DNA of 64,000 bases. Source: Streblospio benedicti (taxonomy: Eukaryota; Annelida; Polychaeta; Spionida; Spionidae). Where the stretch lies: NCBI GenBank assembly GCA_019095985.1, contig CM032668.1, positions 20,762,011 to 20,826,010 of the forward strand, in the 5' to 3' direction. Under the pieces are notes generated by a model. That model searched no databases. It saw only the letters and a list, made by a program, of their open reading frames with translations, and was not told the origin of the DNA. The position numbers and the translations under genes are program-made. This document shows, in pieces, positions 18,611 to 29,484 of the stretch. Position 1 is the first letter of the stretch. The number at the start of each line of letters is the position of its first letter.

Positions 18611-18713
18611 CTAGTAAATCAATATCTTTTTCATTGATTTACTGGAATTGAAGTATTGCATTTGACTTTAAAATTCTCTGGTTTTGAGAAGTGAAATACA
18701 GTTTTTTACAATA

Positions 18714-18730
18714 TTCTGAAGATTCTAGAA
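18714..18730 (+). promoter_or_regulatory. Three-unit heat-shock-element-like array before POGLUT1 copy 3
   Basis: GAAnnTTCnnGAA is intact; the fourth unit is shifted by a one-base deletion (TTCtGAA instead of TTCnnGAA). It ends 16 bp before the ATG at 18747. The copy at 24845 shares this variant. Confidence 0.5.
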
Positions 18731-18746
18731 GGACAAAGTGGCAAAA

Positions 18747-19934
18747 ATGAAGTCAATATCTGCTTTTGTAGCCATTTATTTGATAATTTCACCAATTCAA
18801 GGCACTATCACTTATGAGGAAAGGGAACGCCGATGGAAAAAGTATATTGATAAAATAGAAGGTGCTAGAAGTGCTTACAGACCATGTGTCAAAAACAACT
18901 GCACATGTCATCAAGCCCAGATGGACAGCGACTTCGAGCCCTTCCTGAATGGAATCAAAAAGGAAGACTTTGAAAAAGCGAGAAAGCGTACTGGTGAATA
19001 TGGAATTCACTATCAAATTATCAACAACCGTCTTTACCGACAACAAAGGTGTTTCATTCCTGCCAGGTGCAATGGCATTGACTATTTTCTCAACAAAGTG
19101 AAGCAGAATCTACCAGACATGGAATTCATCGTCAACGTGTTTGATTATTCTCAATCTCGCAAATTCGTGGAGAATGTTATACCAGTGTTTTCGTTCAGCA
19201 AATCTACTAAACATGATGCGGATATCCTGTTTCCCGCATGGTCTTTCTGGGAAGGAGGTCCCCCGGTGCAGTCAATATATCCGAATGGACTTGGAAGATG
19301 GGATCTTCACATCGATAGCATTGTAAAGGCAGCACAAAATAATCCCTGGCACAGAAAAAAGAACAAGGCCTTCTTCCGTGGCTCCCCAGCAAGCAAGGAC
19401 AGAGTTCCCATCATGTTGTGGTCCCGTAGCGAGCCGAATCGGGTGGATGCAGCTTACACCAAGAATCAAGGGAACCCAGATCTCAAGAGCATCCTTGGCA
19501 TAGAGATAGAGCCAGTTGAGCCGGTGAAATTTGAAGATCACTGCGAATACAAATATCTGTTCAACTTCAGAGGCCTAGGAGCCAGTTTCCGGTTTCGACA
19601 CCTCTTTCTCTGTGCATCCACCGTGTTCCATGTTGGCGATGAGTACATTGAGTTCTTCTATCGCACTCTGAAGCCCTGGGTCCACTATGTACCAGTTGAA
19701 GCTGATTTTTCCGATGCAAAAGATTTGCTGGAGTTTTTCTTAATACATCAGGATTATGCCATGGATATTGCACTGAGGGGCCAACAAATGATTTTGGACC
19801 ACCTGACGATGGAAGATGTTCGATGCTACTGGGAGAAATTGCTGAAGAAATATGCAAGTCTGACCACATGGAAACCACAGCTTAATAAATCGCTCATTGA
19901 AATCGGTAAGGAAATTCCCCATGATGAACTTTAA
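18747..19934 (+). CDS. Protein O-glucosyltransferase 1-like, copy 3 (intact, intronless)
   Basis: 395 residues: signal peptide (MKSISAFVAIYLIISPIQG), NNCTC, the full CAP10/GT90 domain and a C-terminal HDEL. Differences from copy 1 are scattered substitutions such as RKFVENVIP and RSEPNRVDAAYTK, and FRGLGASFRF in place of FRGQAASFRF within a motif that is otherwise constant in the family. NVFDYSQ keeps the catalytic Asp. The divergence between copies without stops suggests that at least the left-arm genes have been under selection. Confidence 0.95.
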   Translation: MKSISAFVAIYLIISPIQGTITYEERERRWKKYIDKIEGARSAYRPCVKNNCTCHQAQMDSDFEPFLNGIKKEDFEKARKRTGEYGIHYQIINNRLYRQQRCFIPARCNGIDYFLNKVKQNLPDMEFIVNVFDYSQSRKFVENVIPVFSFSKSTKHDADILFPAWSFWEGGPPVQSIYPNGLGRWDLHIDSIVKAAQNNPWHRKKNKAFFRGSPASKDRVPIMLWSRSEPNRVDAAYTKNQGNPDLKSILGIEIEPVEPVKFEDHCEYKYLFNFRGLGASFRFRHLFLCASTVFHVGDEYIEFFYRTLKPWVHYVPVEADFSDAKDLLEFFLIHQDYAMDIALRGQQMILDHLTMEDVRCYWEKLLKKYASLTTWKPQLNKSLIEIGKEIPHDEL

Positions 19935-20399
19935 CTGGAATTTTTATACATTCCTATCAATTCTCACAAATGGCAATTTCCAATTATATTGCATTGTCAT
20001 CATTCAGAAAGAATGCCCAAAAAACATTTAGTGTTAAACGGGTTACAGATATCTAGTTTTAAAATATGATAATAATGCAGACAAATCTTAATGTGTTGAA
20101 GCTGTGTTTATTAAAAACGTTTTGTGGGACGTTTGGTAAATTGTTAATAAATATGTAGTGGAGCATTCAAAATACATACAAACTGTGAGTACAACATGAT
20201 AACGCAAAATTTTGTATGTACGATATTGACACTATATATTGCTCTTCATTTGTTTTGTAAATATGTTTGTTGACTGCATCTATTACGTAAACGTGGTGTA
20301 GTTTAGCACTAGAAACCACCCATTGATAAAGGTAACTGGGTAAGTCTTTAAAATTAGAAGAATAGAAATACTTGTGTACCAATAAAGAACTAGAGGCTC

Positions 20400-21345
20400 T
20401 AGAGAGCCTGAATCGCTCACCACCTGCATCTATGTTCTATTTTTAGCAAACAAGTTAACTGCTATGTGCCACCATCTCAGGATCTGCCAGTGTAACAAGT
20501 TAAATGCTGTGCCCCCCTTCTATTATTAAAAACCTGGATCTGCCAGTGTAACAAGTTAACTGCTGTGCCCCTCTATATTACAAAAAACTGGATCTGCCAG
20601 TGTAAAAACCTGGATCTACCTCTGTAACAAGTTAAATGCTGTGCCCCCTTCTATTATTAAAAACCTGGATCTGCCAGTATAACAAGTTACCTGCTGTGCC
20701 CCTCTATATTACAAAAAGCTGGATCTGCCAGTGTAAAAAACCTGGATCTGCCTCTGTAACAAGTCAAATGCTGTGCCCTTCTATAATTAAAAAACCTGGA
20801 TCTGCCGATCTGCCAGTGTAACAAGTTAACTGCTGTGACCCCTCTATATTACAAAAAACTGGATCAGCCAGTGTAAAAAATCTGATCTGCCTCTGTAACA
20901 GGTTAAATGCTGTGCCCCCTTCTATTATTAAAAAAACTGGATTTGCCAGTGTAGCAAGTTAACTACTGTGCCCCCTCTATATTACAAAAAACTGGATCTG
21001 CCAGTGTAAAAAACCTGGATCTGCCTCTGTAACAAGTTAAATGCTGTGCCCCTTCTATTATTAAATAACCTGGATCTGCCAGTGTTACAAGTTAACTACT
21101 GTGCCCCTCTATATTACAAAAAAAACTGGATCTGCCAGTGTAAAAACCTGGATCTGCCTCTGTAACAAGTTAAAAGCTGTGCCCCCTTATATTATTAAAA
21201 AACCTGGATCTACCAATGTAACAATTTAACTGCTGTGCCCCCTCTATATTATATAAAAAAACTGAATCTGCCAGTGTAACAGATAATTGTTGTGCCCCCT
21301 CTTCCTTAAAAAAAACCTGGATCTGCCAATGTAACAAGTTGTGCC
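20400..21345. repeat. Satellite, ~135-bp period, about seven units
   Basis: Tandem copies of a unit built from two related halves: AACAAGTTAAATGCTGTGCCCC.TTCTATTATTAAA plus ACCTGGATCTGCCAGTGTAA, then AACAAGTTAACTGCTGTGCCCCTCTATATTACAAA plus ACTGGATCTGCCAGTGTAA. Boundaries are clear at the left (after the copy 3 UTR) and ragged at the right. No counterpart in the right arm, where the gap and unrelated DNA lie. Confidence 0.9.
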
Positions 21346-21519
21346 TTTAACTCGGATACATGTCAGGATATAGGGTGAGATTTTTTTAGCACGGTCTTTG
21401 AATGTCATAACTAATAGCCTTTTTTCATGACTTATTTTACATCTTCAATGTTAACTACTTGATGTGAACTCTTAACTTTTCTGAAACTGCTGAAGAAATT
21501 TCAAAGTCTTTGGAACATT

Positions 21520-22290
21520 AATCACTTCAACCTTATTCATAACTTTTACTTCACAACATTTGAGAAATAAACTGACCATGAAAAATACCCATAACTTTGG
21601 CTTTATACATAACTTTTCCTTCACCAATATAACTCCTTCCATAACCAACTGACCATGAATGTCCAAGCCATTGAAACATCCATAACTTCAGCCTTATTCA
21701 TAACTTTTCCTTCACCCATAACTTCTCACCTGCTTCTCTAACCTACTGACCAGAAATGTCCAAGCCAATGAAACATCCATAACTTCAGCCTTATTCATAA
21801 CTTTTCAAGAAATCTCTATCGCAGAAAATCTCTAGCCATTTGGAAAAGTCATGACTTGGGCTTTATTCATAACTTTTGTTGAAAAATTTCTCCAACCATG
21901 TAAAATACCCATAACTTTGGCCTTATTCATAACTTCTCACCTGCTTCCTAACCAACTGACCAGAAATGTCCAAGCCATTGAAACATCCATAACTTCAGCA
22001 TTATTCATAACTTTTCCTTCACCCATCTGAACATTGATTCCCACAACACATAACTTTGGCCAAAGTCATAACTTCTCACCTGCTTCTATAACCAACTGAC
22101 CAGAAATGTCCAAGCCATTGAAACATCCATAAGAAGTCACTACCCCAACAACAAGCCACAACCTTTCACAAATCATGACTTGGACTTTATTCATAACTTT
22201 TGATGAAAAATTTCTCCAACCATGTAAAATACCCATAACTTTGGCCTTATTCATAACTTCTGACCTGCTTCCCTAACCAACTGACCTGCA
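21520..22290. repeat. CATAACTT minisatellite, left (central) block
   Basis: Repeats of TTATTCATAACTT, GAAATGTCCAAGCCA(T/A)TGAAACATCCATAACTTCAG and CTAACCAACTGACC with a complex period of roughly 95-160 bp. The same sequences occur reverse-complemented at 22810-23250, forming the core of the palindrome. Confidence 0.85.
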
Positions 22291-22299
22291 GTCAAATTT

Positions 22300-22800
22300 T
22301 ACAAGCAGTAATTAGTGTTGTTTCTTAAAATGTGTGCTTTTGGGGTAGGATAGTCAGACTAACAAAGGACAGAAGACTACTCTGTGGGTGGTCAACCTCT
22401 ATAACTGAAACACAACAAACATGTCTTTTCTGAAGGTGGAGTAAAATCTTACTATCAGTGCTGTATCAGTATCAGAGTTTTGTTTGTTAAAATTAAAATG
22501 GAAACAGGGATGGTGAACATTAGGAGCTTCAAAAGAATGTGTTGTTCTCCATTTACCTTAAACCACATGAATACTAGCTAACACCCTTACAAGGAGATGT
22601 CTAGCTTTGTTAAAGACATTATCATTAAATACAGTCCAAATTTGACTACCATACATACTAATAATAAAAGTCTTAAAAAGACATATTTTAACACTGTCAG
22701 AACAATATTTAAATTTACTAATCAAATTATTGCCTTGTGTATAGATACATTTTGTGTGACGTGCTATATCGTCTATATATTAAAGTCCTTTAAATGGAGA
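22300..22800. other. Centre of the palindrome, no gene seen
   Basis: Roughly 500 bp between the inverted minisatellite blocks. It is not itself self-complementary by eye and holds no recognisable gene. It is the best estimate for the palindrome spacer. Confidence 0.5.
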
Positions 22801-22809
22801 AGTTATGAG

Positions 22810-23250
22810 TTTGAACATAGTTATGTGTTGTGACTTTTCAAATGGGGTAGATACATGTATTTGTAAAAAGTTACGAGTTTGGCCCAAGTTATGTGTTGTG
22901 AGAACAATGTTCAGATAGGGGAGGTGAGAAGGTATGGTTTGCTGTTGGTCGGAGAAATGTTGGGGTAGTGACTTCTTGAAAAGTTATGAATAATGCTGAA
23001 GTTATGGATGTTTCAATGGCTTGGACATTTCTGGTGAGTTGGTTATAGAAGGATTTGAGAAGTTATGACTTTGGCCAAAGTTATGTGTTGTGGTAATCAA
23101 TGTTGCGATGGGTGAAGGAAAAGTTATGAATAAGGCTAAAGTTATGGATGTTTCAATGGCTTGGACATTTCTGGTCATTTGGTTATGACTTTTGCCAAAG
23201 TTATGTGTTGTGTGATTAGTTGAGTGGTTTGAAAGTTATGAATTTTGCAG
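22810..23250. repeat. AAGTTATG minisatellite, right (central) block
   Basis: Inverted counterpart of 21520-22290: AAGTTATGAATAA.GCT.AAGTTATGG, ATGTTTCAATGGCTTGGACATTTCTGG and AAGTTATGTGTTGTG are repeated. Fewer units than in the left block. Confidence 0.85.
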
Positions 23251-23254
23251 TTAG

Positions 23255-24320
23255 TTATGAGTTTCGTGACACCAAGTGGCAAAAAATATTTCACCCTATA
23301 TGTTGACCCAAATGTTAACTCTGGTCTATTGGGGGGGTCCAATCTGCACCGAAACTTCACATCTGGATAGAATATTGAATTTTTGCATGCAGCAAGATAT
23401 GGGCCTGGAGAGTTGAAAAAGTCACGGAACCGCAAAAAAATCAATAACGTAAGCCAGTGACCGTGAAATCCAATATGGCCGCCGTCGAAAAGGGGCAATT
23501 TTATATTTTGAGTTCTAAAAGTTGTATTATCATGTGTAATACCTCTAACTTGAGCAATTTTATGATGAGAAATCCATTTCTGGCATTTATTTTCCTCTAA
23601 AATTACTATATCAAATGTTAGACATTATTTTTATGCAACGATACAACATACTCGACTAAAAGCAAGTAATACTTTTTATTGAATAATATTCATTAGGCAT
23701 CATTTAAAATTGGTAATGTTCAACAGTTATTGTGCATTATCTGGTAAATCTAATGTGTTCAATTGCAATTTCTTCATAAATATAAATAATCAACCACACT
23801 TACACAATCATTAATAGGGGCCTACCTACATTGCGGACTGAAAAGTATTTCACAAAATAGGAAAGTCAATAATAACATGATGAAAAACTATGTTAGTAAA
23901 ATTCTAATGTTTTATGGAATTCATTTAACACATTTCTTTACAATAAGCAAACAACTTAATAGAATCATCACAACATACATATGATAGAATGATCACAACA
24001 TACACCTGAAACAAGGCTACACTGTTGTGAAACGTCTTATTTCCATTAACAAATCAAAGGACTGAGAGTCCTGAAAAGCCGAGCTTTAGAATGTTATGCG
24101 GCTGGGAGTGCATAGTAAAATTTTCTTCAAATGCAGTCAGTAGAAATATAAAACAGTTAGCAACACATTGTCTACCCCTAGATAGATGACTAAATACAAA
24201 TTCATCCCCTTCATGATAGTCAGCACTGCATAACACTTCATAACCCATCCTATTTGTCTTTTTCCAGCTTATGGTGAGTCATAAGGCAAATACTAGTCTA
24301 GCACAATCATTTCATTTTCT
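23255..24320. other. Spacer before the gap, no gene seen
   Basis: No recognisable gene or named repeat. It does not match the left arm, so the palindrome resumes only after the gap at 24321-24420. Confidence 0.6.
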
Positions 24321-24420
24321 NNNNNNNNNNNNNNNNNNNNNNNNNNNNNNNNNNNNNNNNNNNNNNNNNNNNNNNNNNNNNNNNNNNNNNNNNNNNNNNN
24401 NNNNNNNNNNNNNNNNNNNN
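24321..24420. other. Assembly gap (100 N)
   Basis: 100 N that truncate POGLUT1 copy 4; the sequence on the far side (24293-24320) does not continue the gene. Confidence 0.99.
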
Positions 24421-24845
24421 CCATGAATTTGAGAGATTGAGGATAATCGAACACGCTGACGATGAATTCCATGTCTGGTAGATTCTGCTTCACTTTGTTC
24501 AGAAAATAGTCAATGCCATTGCACCTGGCAGGAATGAAACACCTTCGTTGTCGGGTAAAGACGGTTGTTAATAATTTGATAGTGAATTCCATATTCACCA
24601 GTATGCTCTCTTGTTTTTTCAAAGTCTTCCTTTTGATTCCATTCCTGAAGGGCTCTCAAGTCGCTGTCCATCTGGGCTTGATGACATGTGCAGTTGCTTT
24701 TGACGCATGGTCTGTAAGCACTTCTAGCACCTTCTATTTTATCAATATACTTTTTCCATCGGTGTTCCCTTTCCCCATCAGTGATAGTGCCTTGAATTGG
24801 TGAAATTATCAAATAAATGGCTACAAAAGCAATTATTGGCTTCAT
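24421..24845 (-). pseudogene. POGLUT1-like copy 4, cut by the gap
   Basis: From the ATG at 24845 it reads a signal peptide (MKPIIAFVAIYLIISPIQG), AYRPCVKSNCTC and on to HYQIINNRLY. The frame then shifts near 24545 and continues as CFIPARCNGIDYFLNKVKQ and VSVFDYPQS until the N run. A second slip lies near 24645 (DSDLRALQEWNQKEDFEK against DSDFEPFRNGIKKEDFEK). Only about 35% of the gene is present. It is the mirror partner of copy 3, with the same promoter variant. Sequencing errors next to a gap could explain the slips. Confidence 0.85.
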
Positions 24846-25569
24846 TTATGCCACTTTTGTCCTTCTAGAATCTTCAGAATATTGTAAAAAAATGTATTTC
24901 ACTTCTCAAAACCAGAGAATTTTAAAGTCAAATGCAATATTAAATCTAGTAAATCAATGAAAAAAGATATTGATTTACTAGTGGAGCAGCAAGATTAACA
25001 TTTTGGGCAGTGCACCATAGCATCTAAATGAAAATTATCTTACACACAGCTGTGATCATATCCATTATGTAAGACACTTTTTAAGTTATAATCATATTTT
25101 GTTTCAAATTCAGCTACCTTACATACAGAATAATCCCTAGATATGGCAATAAAACCCTACTTTGTAGCTGCTATGAGGCTAGAAGTGTCTGACCTTCGTA
25201 CTTTGGTCACATGTCCTAAGGTAGTTGGTGCGAACGCCACGCAGAACCCCATTTGTTTCCTCCGCAAATAAAAGCTTTTCAGAGTGAAATTTTGTCGCTT
25301 AAATACTGCATCTAGAAATATGTTCTAGGTGTCATTTTGAAGCTTGTGTTTCCTCTATCCCATGTGCAGTCTCATGATAGTGTGAGCCTACAATCCTGGT
25401 CACGAAAATTATCACAAATGGTACCCTGAATCAAGTGTAGAATGAATATTTTAGTCAAACGTATGGCTGTCCCATCAAAGCAATTACAGCGAAGCAAAAA
25501 TGTATAAGTCCTTAGACCTGTTTTTGCATTAAGAGGGAACCCTAGTACATTTTCATCAATTCAGTGTTG

Positions 25570-26710
25570 ATTCTAGGACGCATAATTGCGGGAATCACGC
25601 AAGTTTTTCTTACCTGGCCCCATTTTTCATGGATCGTGCGTAGTGCTGGCCCCTAATAAATTAGACTGGCCCCATTTTCATCTATCAATGCGCACGGCAT
25701 ACAATATTTTGAGAAATATTTATATTTGTTTACGTCTATTTCCGCCATCTTAGCTGTAAGAAATCACCTCTTTGCCGGCTATAACGCAGTCAGCAAACGA
25801 GTACAAAAACCAAATATGCCGAAATGTGCGGCGCATTACTTTGGTAACAGCAGAAGCCACAGCGGTTTAGTAATTCGAATTCGCCACTTGGCTGTTGTGG
25901 GCTGATTCCGTGATTGACAGGTTAGGCAATATGGCAGATGTAAAACAATTTGATGAGTTTTCTTGCTGATTTTCATTAATTACGTCATTATTTATAGGTG
26001 TCAGTGTCTTATTATTAGTGATAAATCCTCTTTGCGCGGGAGTGGGGCATTAGTACTGTTGCACATGCTAGACTTTTGGAGGTAAAGCACATTTTCTACA
26101 TGTCAAGTGCTCTTCCAAATATATAGACTTGCAATATAATTATGAGTGTCAATCAACTCGGCAAAGCCGAGTATGCGGTGCCGACAGGCGTAGCGGGTGG
26201 AGGGTGGGAGAGGGGGGATACACACCTCTTGCAAAAGGAGTTCTGGGGGATTTCCCCCCCAATTTTTTGAAAATGTGATGCATTTTTTCTGCAATCTAGT
26301 GTATAATTTACTCCAAAATTGGGTACTTGATGGATTTGAAATAGATCCTTTAACTAACCAAATACATATACATGGAGCAATAATATGGGGGTCGGGGTCG
26401 GATATTTATACAGACTGTAACTAAGACGCATAACTGTAGTTTGTTGAAACAAAAATATTACACTTATGTACATTTTTACTATCCATTGACCATTCTAAAC
26501 ACAGAATAGTGTTATAGAATAGTCGTATTTAAATATAAGTTAAAAATACATATTAAACCAGAAGATAATGAAATTTTGGCCCGTGTGTTCCATATGGTAT
26601 GTTCTAATTACTCAGAATTTTCTCCCCCCAAATCTTGATTGGCAAACAAAAACTGGCCCCATTTTTCATCCTCCATGGGGAGTTGGCCCCATTGAGAAAA
26701 ATCCTAGAAT
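25570..26710. mobile_element. CTGGCCCC-type element, copy 1
   Basis: Begins GTTGATTCTAGGA and ends TCCTAGAAT, inverted ends of at least 9 bp. It contains CTGGCCCCATTTTTCAT near both ends, a CCGCCATCTTA segment and a G/C-rich patch around 26190-26265. A second copy, split by nested insertions, spans about 46260-50545. Non-coding in both. Confidence 0.7.
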
Positions 26711-26795
26711 TGCAATTTCTTGAAATTTCTCTCATATTATGAAATTAATAGGGGCAGTAGTACTACTTGCTGATGCTGAAAGAAGGTCCAAGATA

Positions 26796-26972
26796 CAGTG
26801 AAACCTGTCTATGTAGGCACCTTTTATATTTTGGAGACCCGTATTGTATGGACACATTTCTCTTCTTCAATTACTTCAATGCCATATTAAAAAACTCTCT
26901 GTTCAGGACATCTGCCTTACATGGACAATTTTCATTTTTTAAAAAGGTCTCCACATGGGATAGGTTCTACTG
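26796..26972. mobile_element. MITE, 177 bp, TA target site
   Basis: Flanked by TA (26794-26795, 26973-26974). The left end CAGTGAAACCTGTCTAT and right end ATAGGTTCTACTG are imperfect inverted repeats. Length and end sequence resemble the element at 62548-62724. Tc1/mariner-type by its target site. Confidence 0.8.
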
Positions 26973-26979
26973 TATTTCA

Positions 26980-27680
26980 TTGTACTACTTAAATGGCTTT
27001 CTATAATCCCCAGACTATTTCACTTGAATAATACAGAAAACCAAAACAAGAGTCCAGTGAGGCATTAATAAAGTCTCATGTGAGGCTACCAACATTTCAA
27101 TGAATCACATATTGGTTTGTTGGGTTTGATAATTAGCATCCTCCAATTTTTTTATTGCTCTTTTTATATGCTTAACAAAGTTAAAGATATGTGCTTATTC
27201 CTTGAATCAACTTATCATGATGTATATAATTTTGCTATATTTTTTATCAGTATGATGTGATGTTTTTTCTGAGCCTACCAAAAAGTAGTCCTAATCTCCT
27301 TCATGAATATTCACACACATAATGAACTACTAATGAGCTGGGAATGGCCATTTTGTAATATCTGTCATAAAAGCTAGAGTCATATTTGAAATTACTATTT
27401 TTCCATTAAAAGGATATATTTTCAAAATTCTAAGGCTGGTACGATTTAAAGAAATATCTCCTCTGTACAAGAGATGTGTGTTTCTATCTAATGACACACT
27501 ATCAGTGGTTCAGTATATGTACCTAAACATGTGGTCATTATTTCACAAAAATGCCTTTCAAAAACATTTTAATTTTTTTTCACTTTTGAAAAAAATGAGA
27601 AAATTCTTAAATCATATATACCAATGATTATGAAAATCATCTATATTAACTAAAAATTAGAAAAAAAAAATGTTCTGGGC
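26980..27680. other. Rest of the 2.15-kb insertion, nothing recognised
   Basis: AT-rich, no open frame of note and no match elsewhere in the window that I could see. Confidence 0.5.
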
Positions 27681-27689
27681 TTCCCTTAA

Positions 27690-29480
27690 GTAGAGCTTAT
27701 CGAGTGAATGTAAAACACATAGGTTTAGAAAATAAGTTTTTTACTGGGCAGGTTATATATGAAAACGCCAATACGCCCAATAGTAACTGTAGACAGCCAA
27801 TGGGTTTCAAAATCGGAGCGGTAGGAGAATTTCCATGCATTGTACAGCAAAAATGTTGTGCAGCTGTTTTCTAGGAAAATACTAACCATTCTTCAATTCC
27901 CAAACTCAAGAGAAAAGTTTGCGCATTTGTCTTTTTTTATTTGATTTTGAGACACAAAAGTCCATGGGTACTTCAGTTATATGTTATAAGCCCATTGAAA
28001 TCGTATTTATCATTCAAAATGTGTGTTCTACATAGCATTGATGGTTGTTATGTTGATAGACGTTGGAAAAATTAAGTAAATACATCTACTTGAGGCGCAA
28101 TTTTATAACAGTGAAGCCTTTTGCTAACAGTGAAATTTGACCAAGTACCTGCTTTTGACCATAACTTCGCCAATTTTCACGCTAACTAAAAATTGACATA
28201 GATTGATAATCCCCATTCAAAATTTATTAGAACTGCTATTTGAGACGTGTATTCTGGCGATATTGTAGTTCGCAGGCAAGTTCTAGTCGCAGCCTACACA
28301 GGTCGCCTGTAAAGACCGGTCTTTTGCCCATATCTTAGTCAATTTAATGCTAACTAAAATCCTATTACAGATTCATAATCCTCGCTCAAAATTTTATTAG
28401 GAAAATACTTTCCATGAAAGACATAGGATAAGTGATACATGAAAAATTACCTAGAATACTTAATTGCGTGTCAGTTTACAATGACGCCGGAAATAGTAAT
28501 GAGAATATTGATATTGATTAATTCTGCTGCAACATGTCACTCAAACTGGGAATTGAATAGGAAGTGCACAAAGAACAGATAGACCTGTAGAAGGGGATGT
28601 CCTATTGGGCAGATGTCCTACAAACGCGAAAACGGCCCAGGAAAGTGATTACATAGGAATTTCCCCAAAATCAAAAATAAAACAACCATGGGCACGCCTC
28701 CCGGAGAATTATATATATAGATTTGTTTTTACACATGCTAAAAAAAAAACTTTTAGTTCCTATAAATATATATTTTGAAAATAATTGTATGAGTATTTTT
28801 CTATTGTGTGCTGGTGGGACATTTGATCAGTTTTGTAAAAGAAATATTTGTGCACAGGATTTTGTATCATTTTTGATATTGATACATGATAACAAATATT
28901 TGATTTCTCATGTGAGTCTCTATGTTCATGTATGTATCAATTTACTTATTTAGACAAAAAATATAAGAAAATTATGTACATGATGTACATTTAATGGTAA
29001 ATTGATAAATATGTTTTCAGATTTAAGAGCTTTATACTTTAAACAATACACATTTGTATCCGGTATATTAGATTTTTCTTTATTGGTACACAAGTTTTTC
29101 TACTTTTCTAATCTAAAAGACTTACCCAGTTACCTTTATCAATGGATGGTTTCTAGTGCTAAACTACACCACGTTTACGTAATGAATGCAATCAACAAAC
29201 ATATTTACAAACAAAGAGCAAATATATAGTTTCAATATCGTATACAAAACATGCTTTTAATCAGCAGTTTGTATATATTTTGAATGCTCTACATATTTAT
29301 TTACAATTTACTAAACGTCCCACAAAACATTTTTAATAAACACAGCTTCAACACTTTGAAATTTGTCTGCATTATTATCATATTTCAAAACCTAGATATC
29401 TGTAACCCGCACTAAATTTACATTCTTTCTGAATGATGACAATGCAATACCCCATTCATGAGAATTGATAGAAATTTAAA
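27690..29480. other. Mirror of the spacer between POGLUT1 copies 2 and 3
   Basis: Reverse complement of about 16140-18050, including the two ~175-bp tandem units (28055-28400). No gene seen. Confidence 0.8.
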
Positions 29481-29484
29481 ATTC

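Larger units (their letters stand above)
7490..20400. repeat. Left arm of a giant imperfect palindrome
   Basis: The sequence from about 7490 to 20400 returns reverse-complemented between about 24421 and 43640. Matching stretches: 7490-9540 with 43640-41525, 10330-11265 with 39450-37560, 11800-12987 with 37153-35969, 12990-13440 with 35965-35508, 13850-16140 with 31748-29480, 16140-18050 with 29480-27690, 18050-18745 with 25530-24845. Identity by eye is in the mid-nineties with many small indels. The symmetry axis drifts because insertions are present mainly in the right arm. Confidence 0.93.
25533..27685. mobile_element. 2.15-kb insertion with TTAA(G) duplication, absent from the left arm
   Basis: The left arm has the uninterrupted sequence GCATTAAGTAGAG (as complement at about 18057). 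Here GCATTAAG is followed by AGGGAACCCTAG, and the insertion ends CTGGGCTTCCC before TTAAGTAGAG. TTAA is the target of piggyBac and Kolobok-type elements; ends related to GGGAA.CC are weakly inverted. It contains a second element (25570-26710) and a MITE (26796-26972), so it is composite. No transposase found. Confidence 0.75.

Noticed and set aside
24054-24248. 64-codon minus-strand frame (GYEVLCSADYHEGDEFVFSHL)
   Set aside because: No family signature, splice sites or neighbouring exons.
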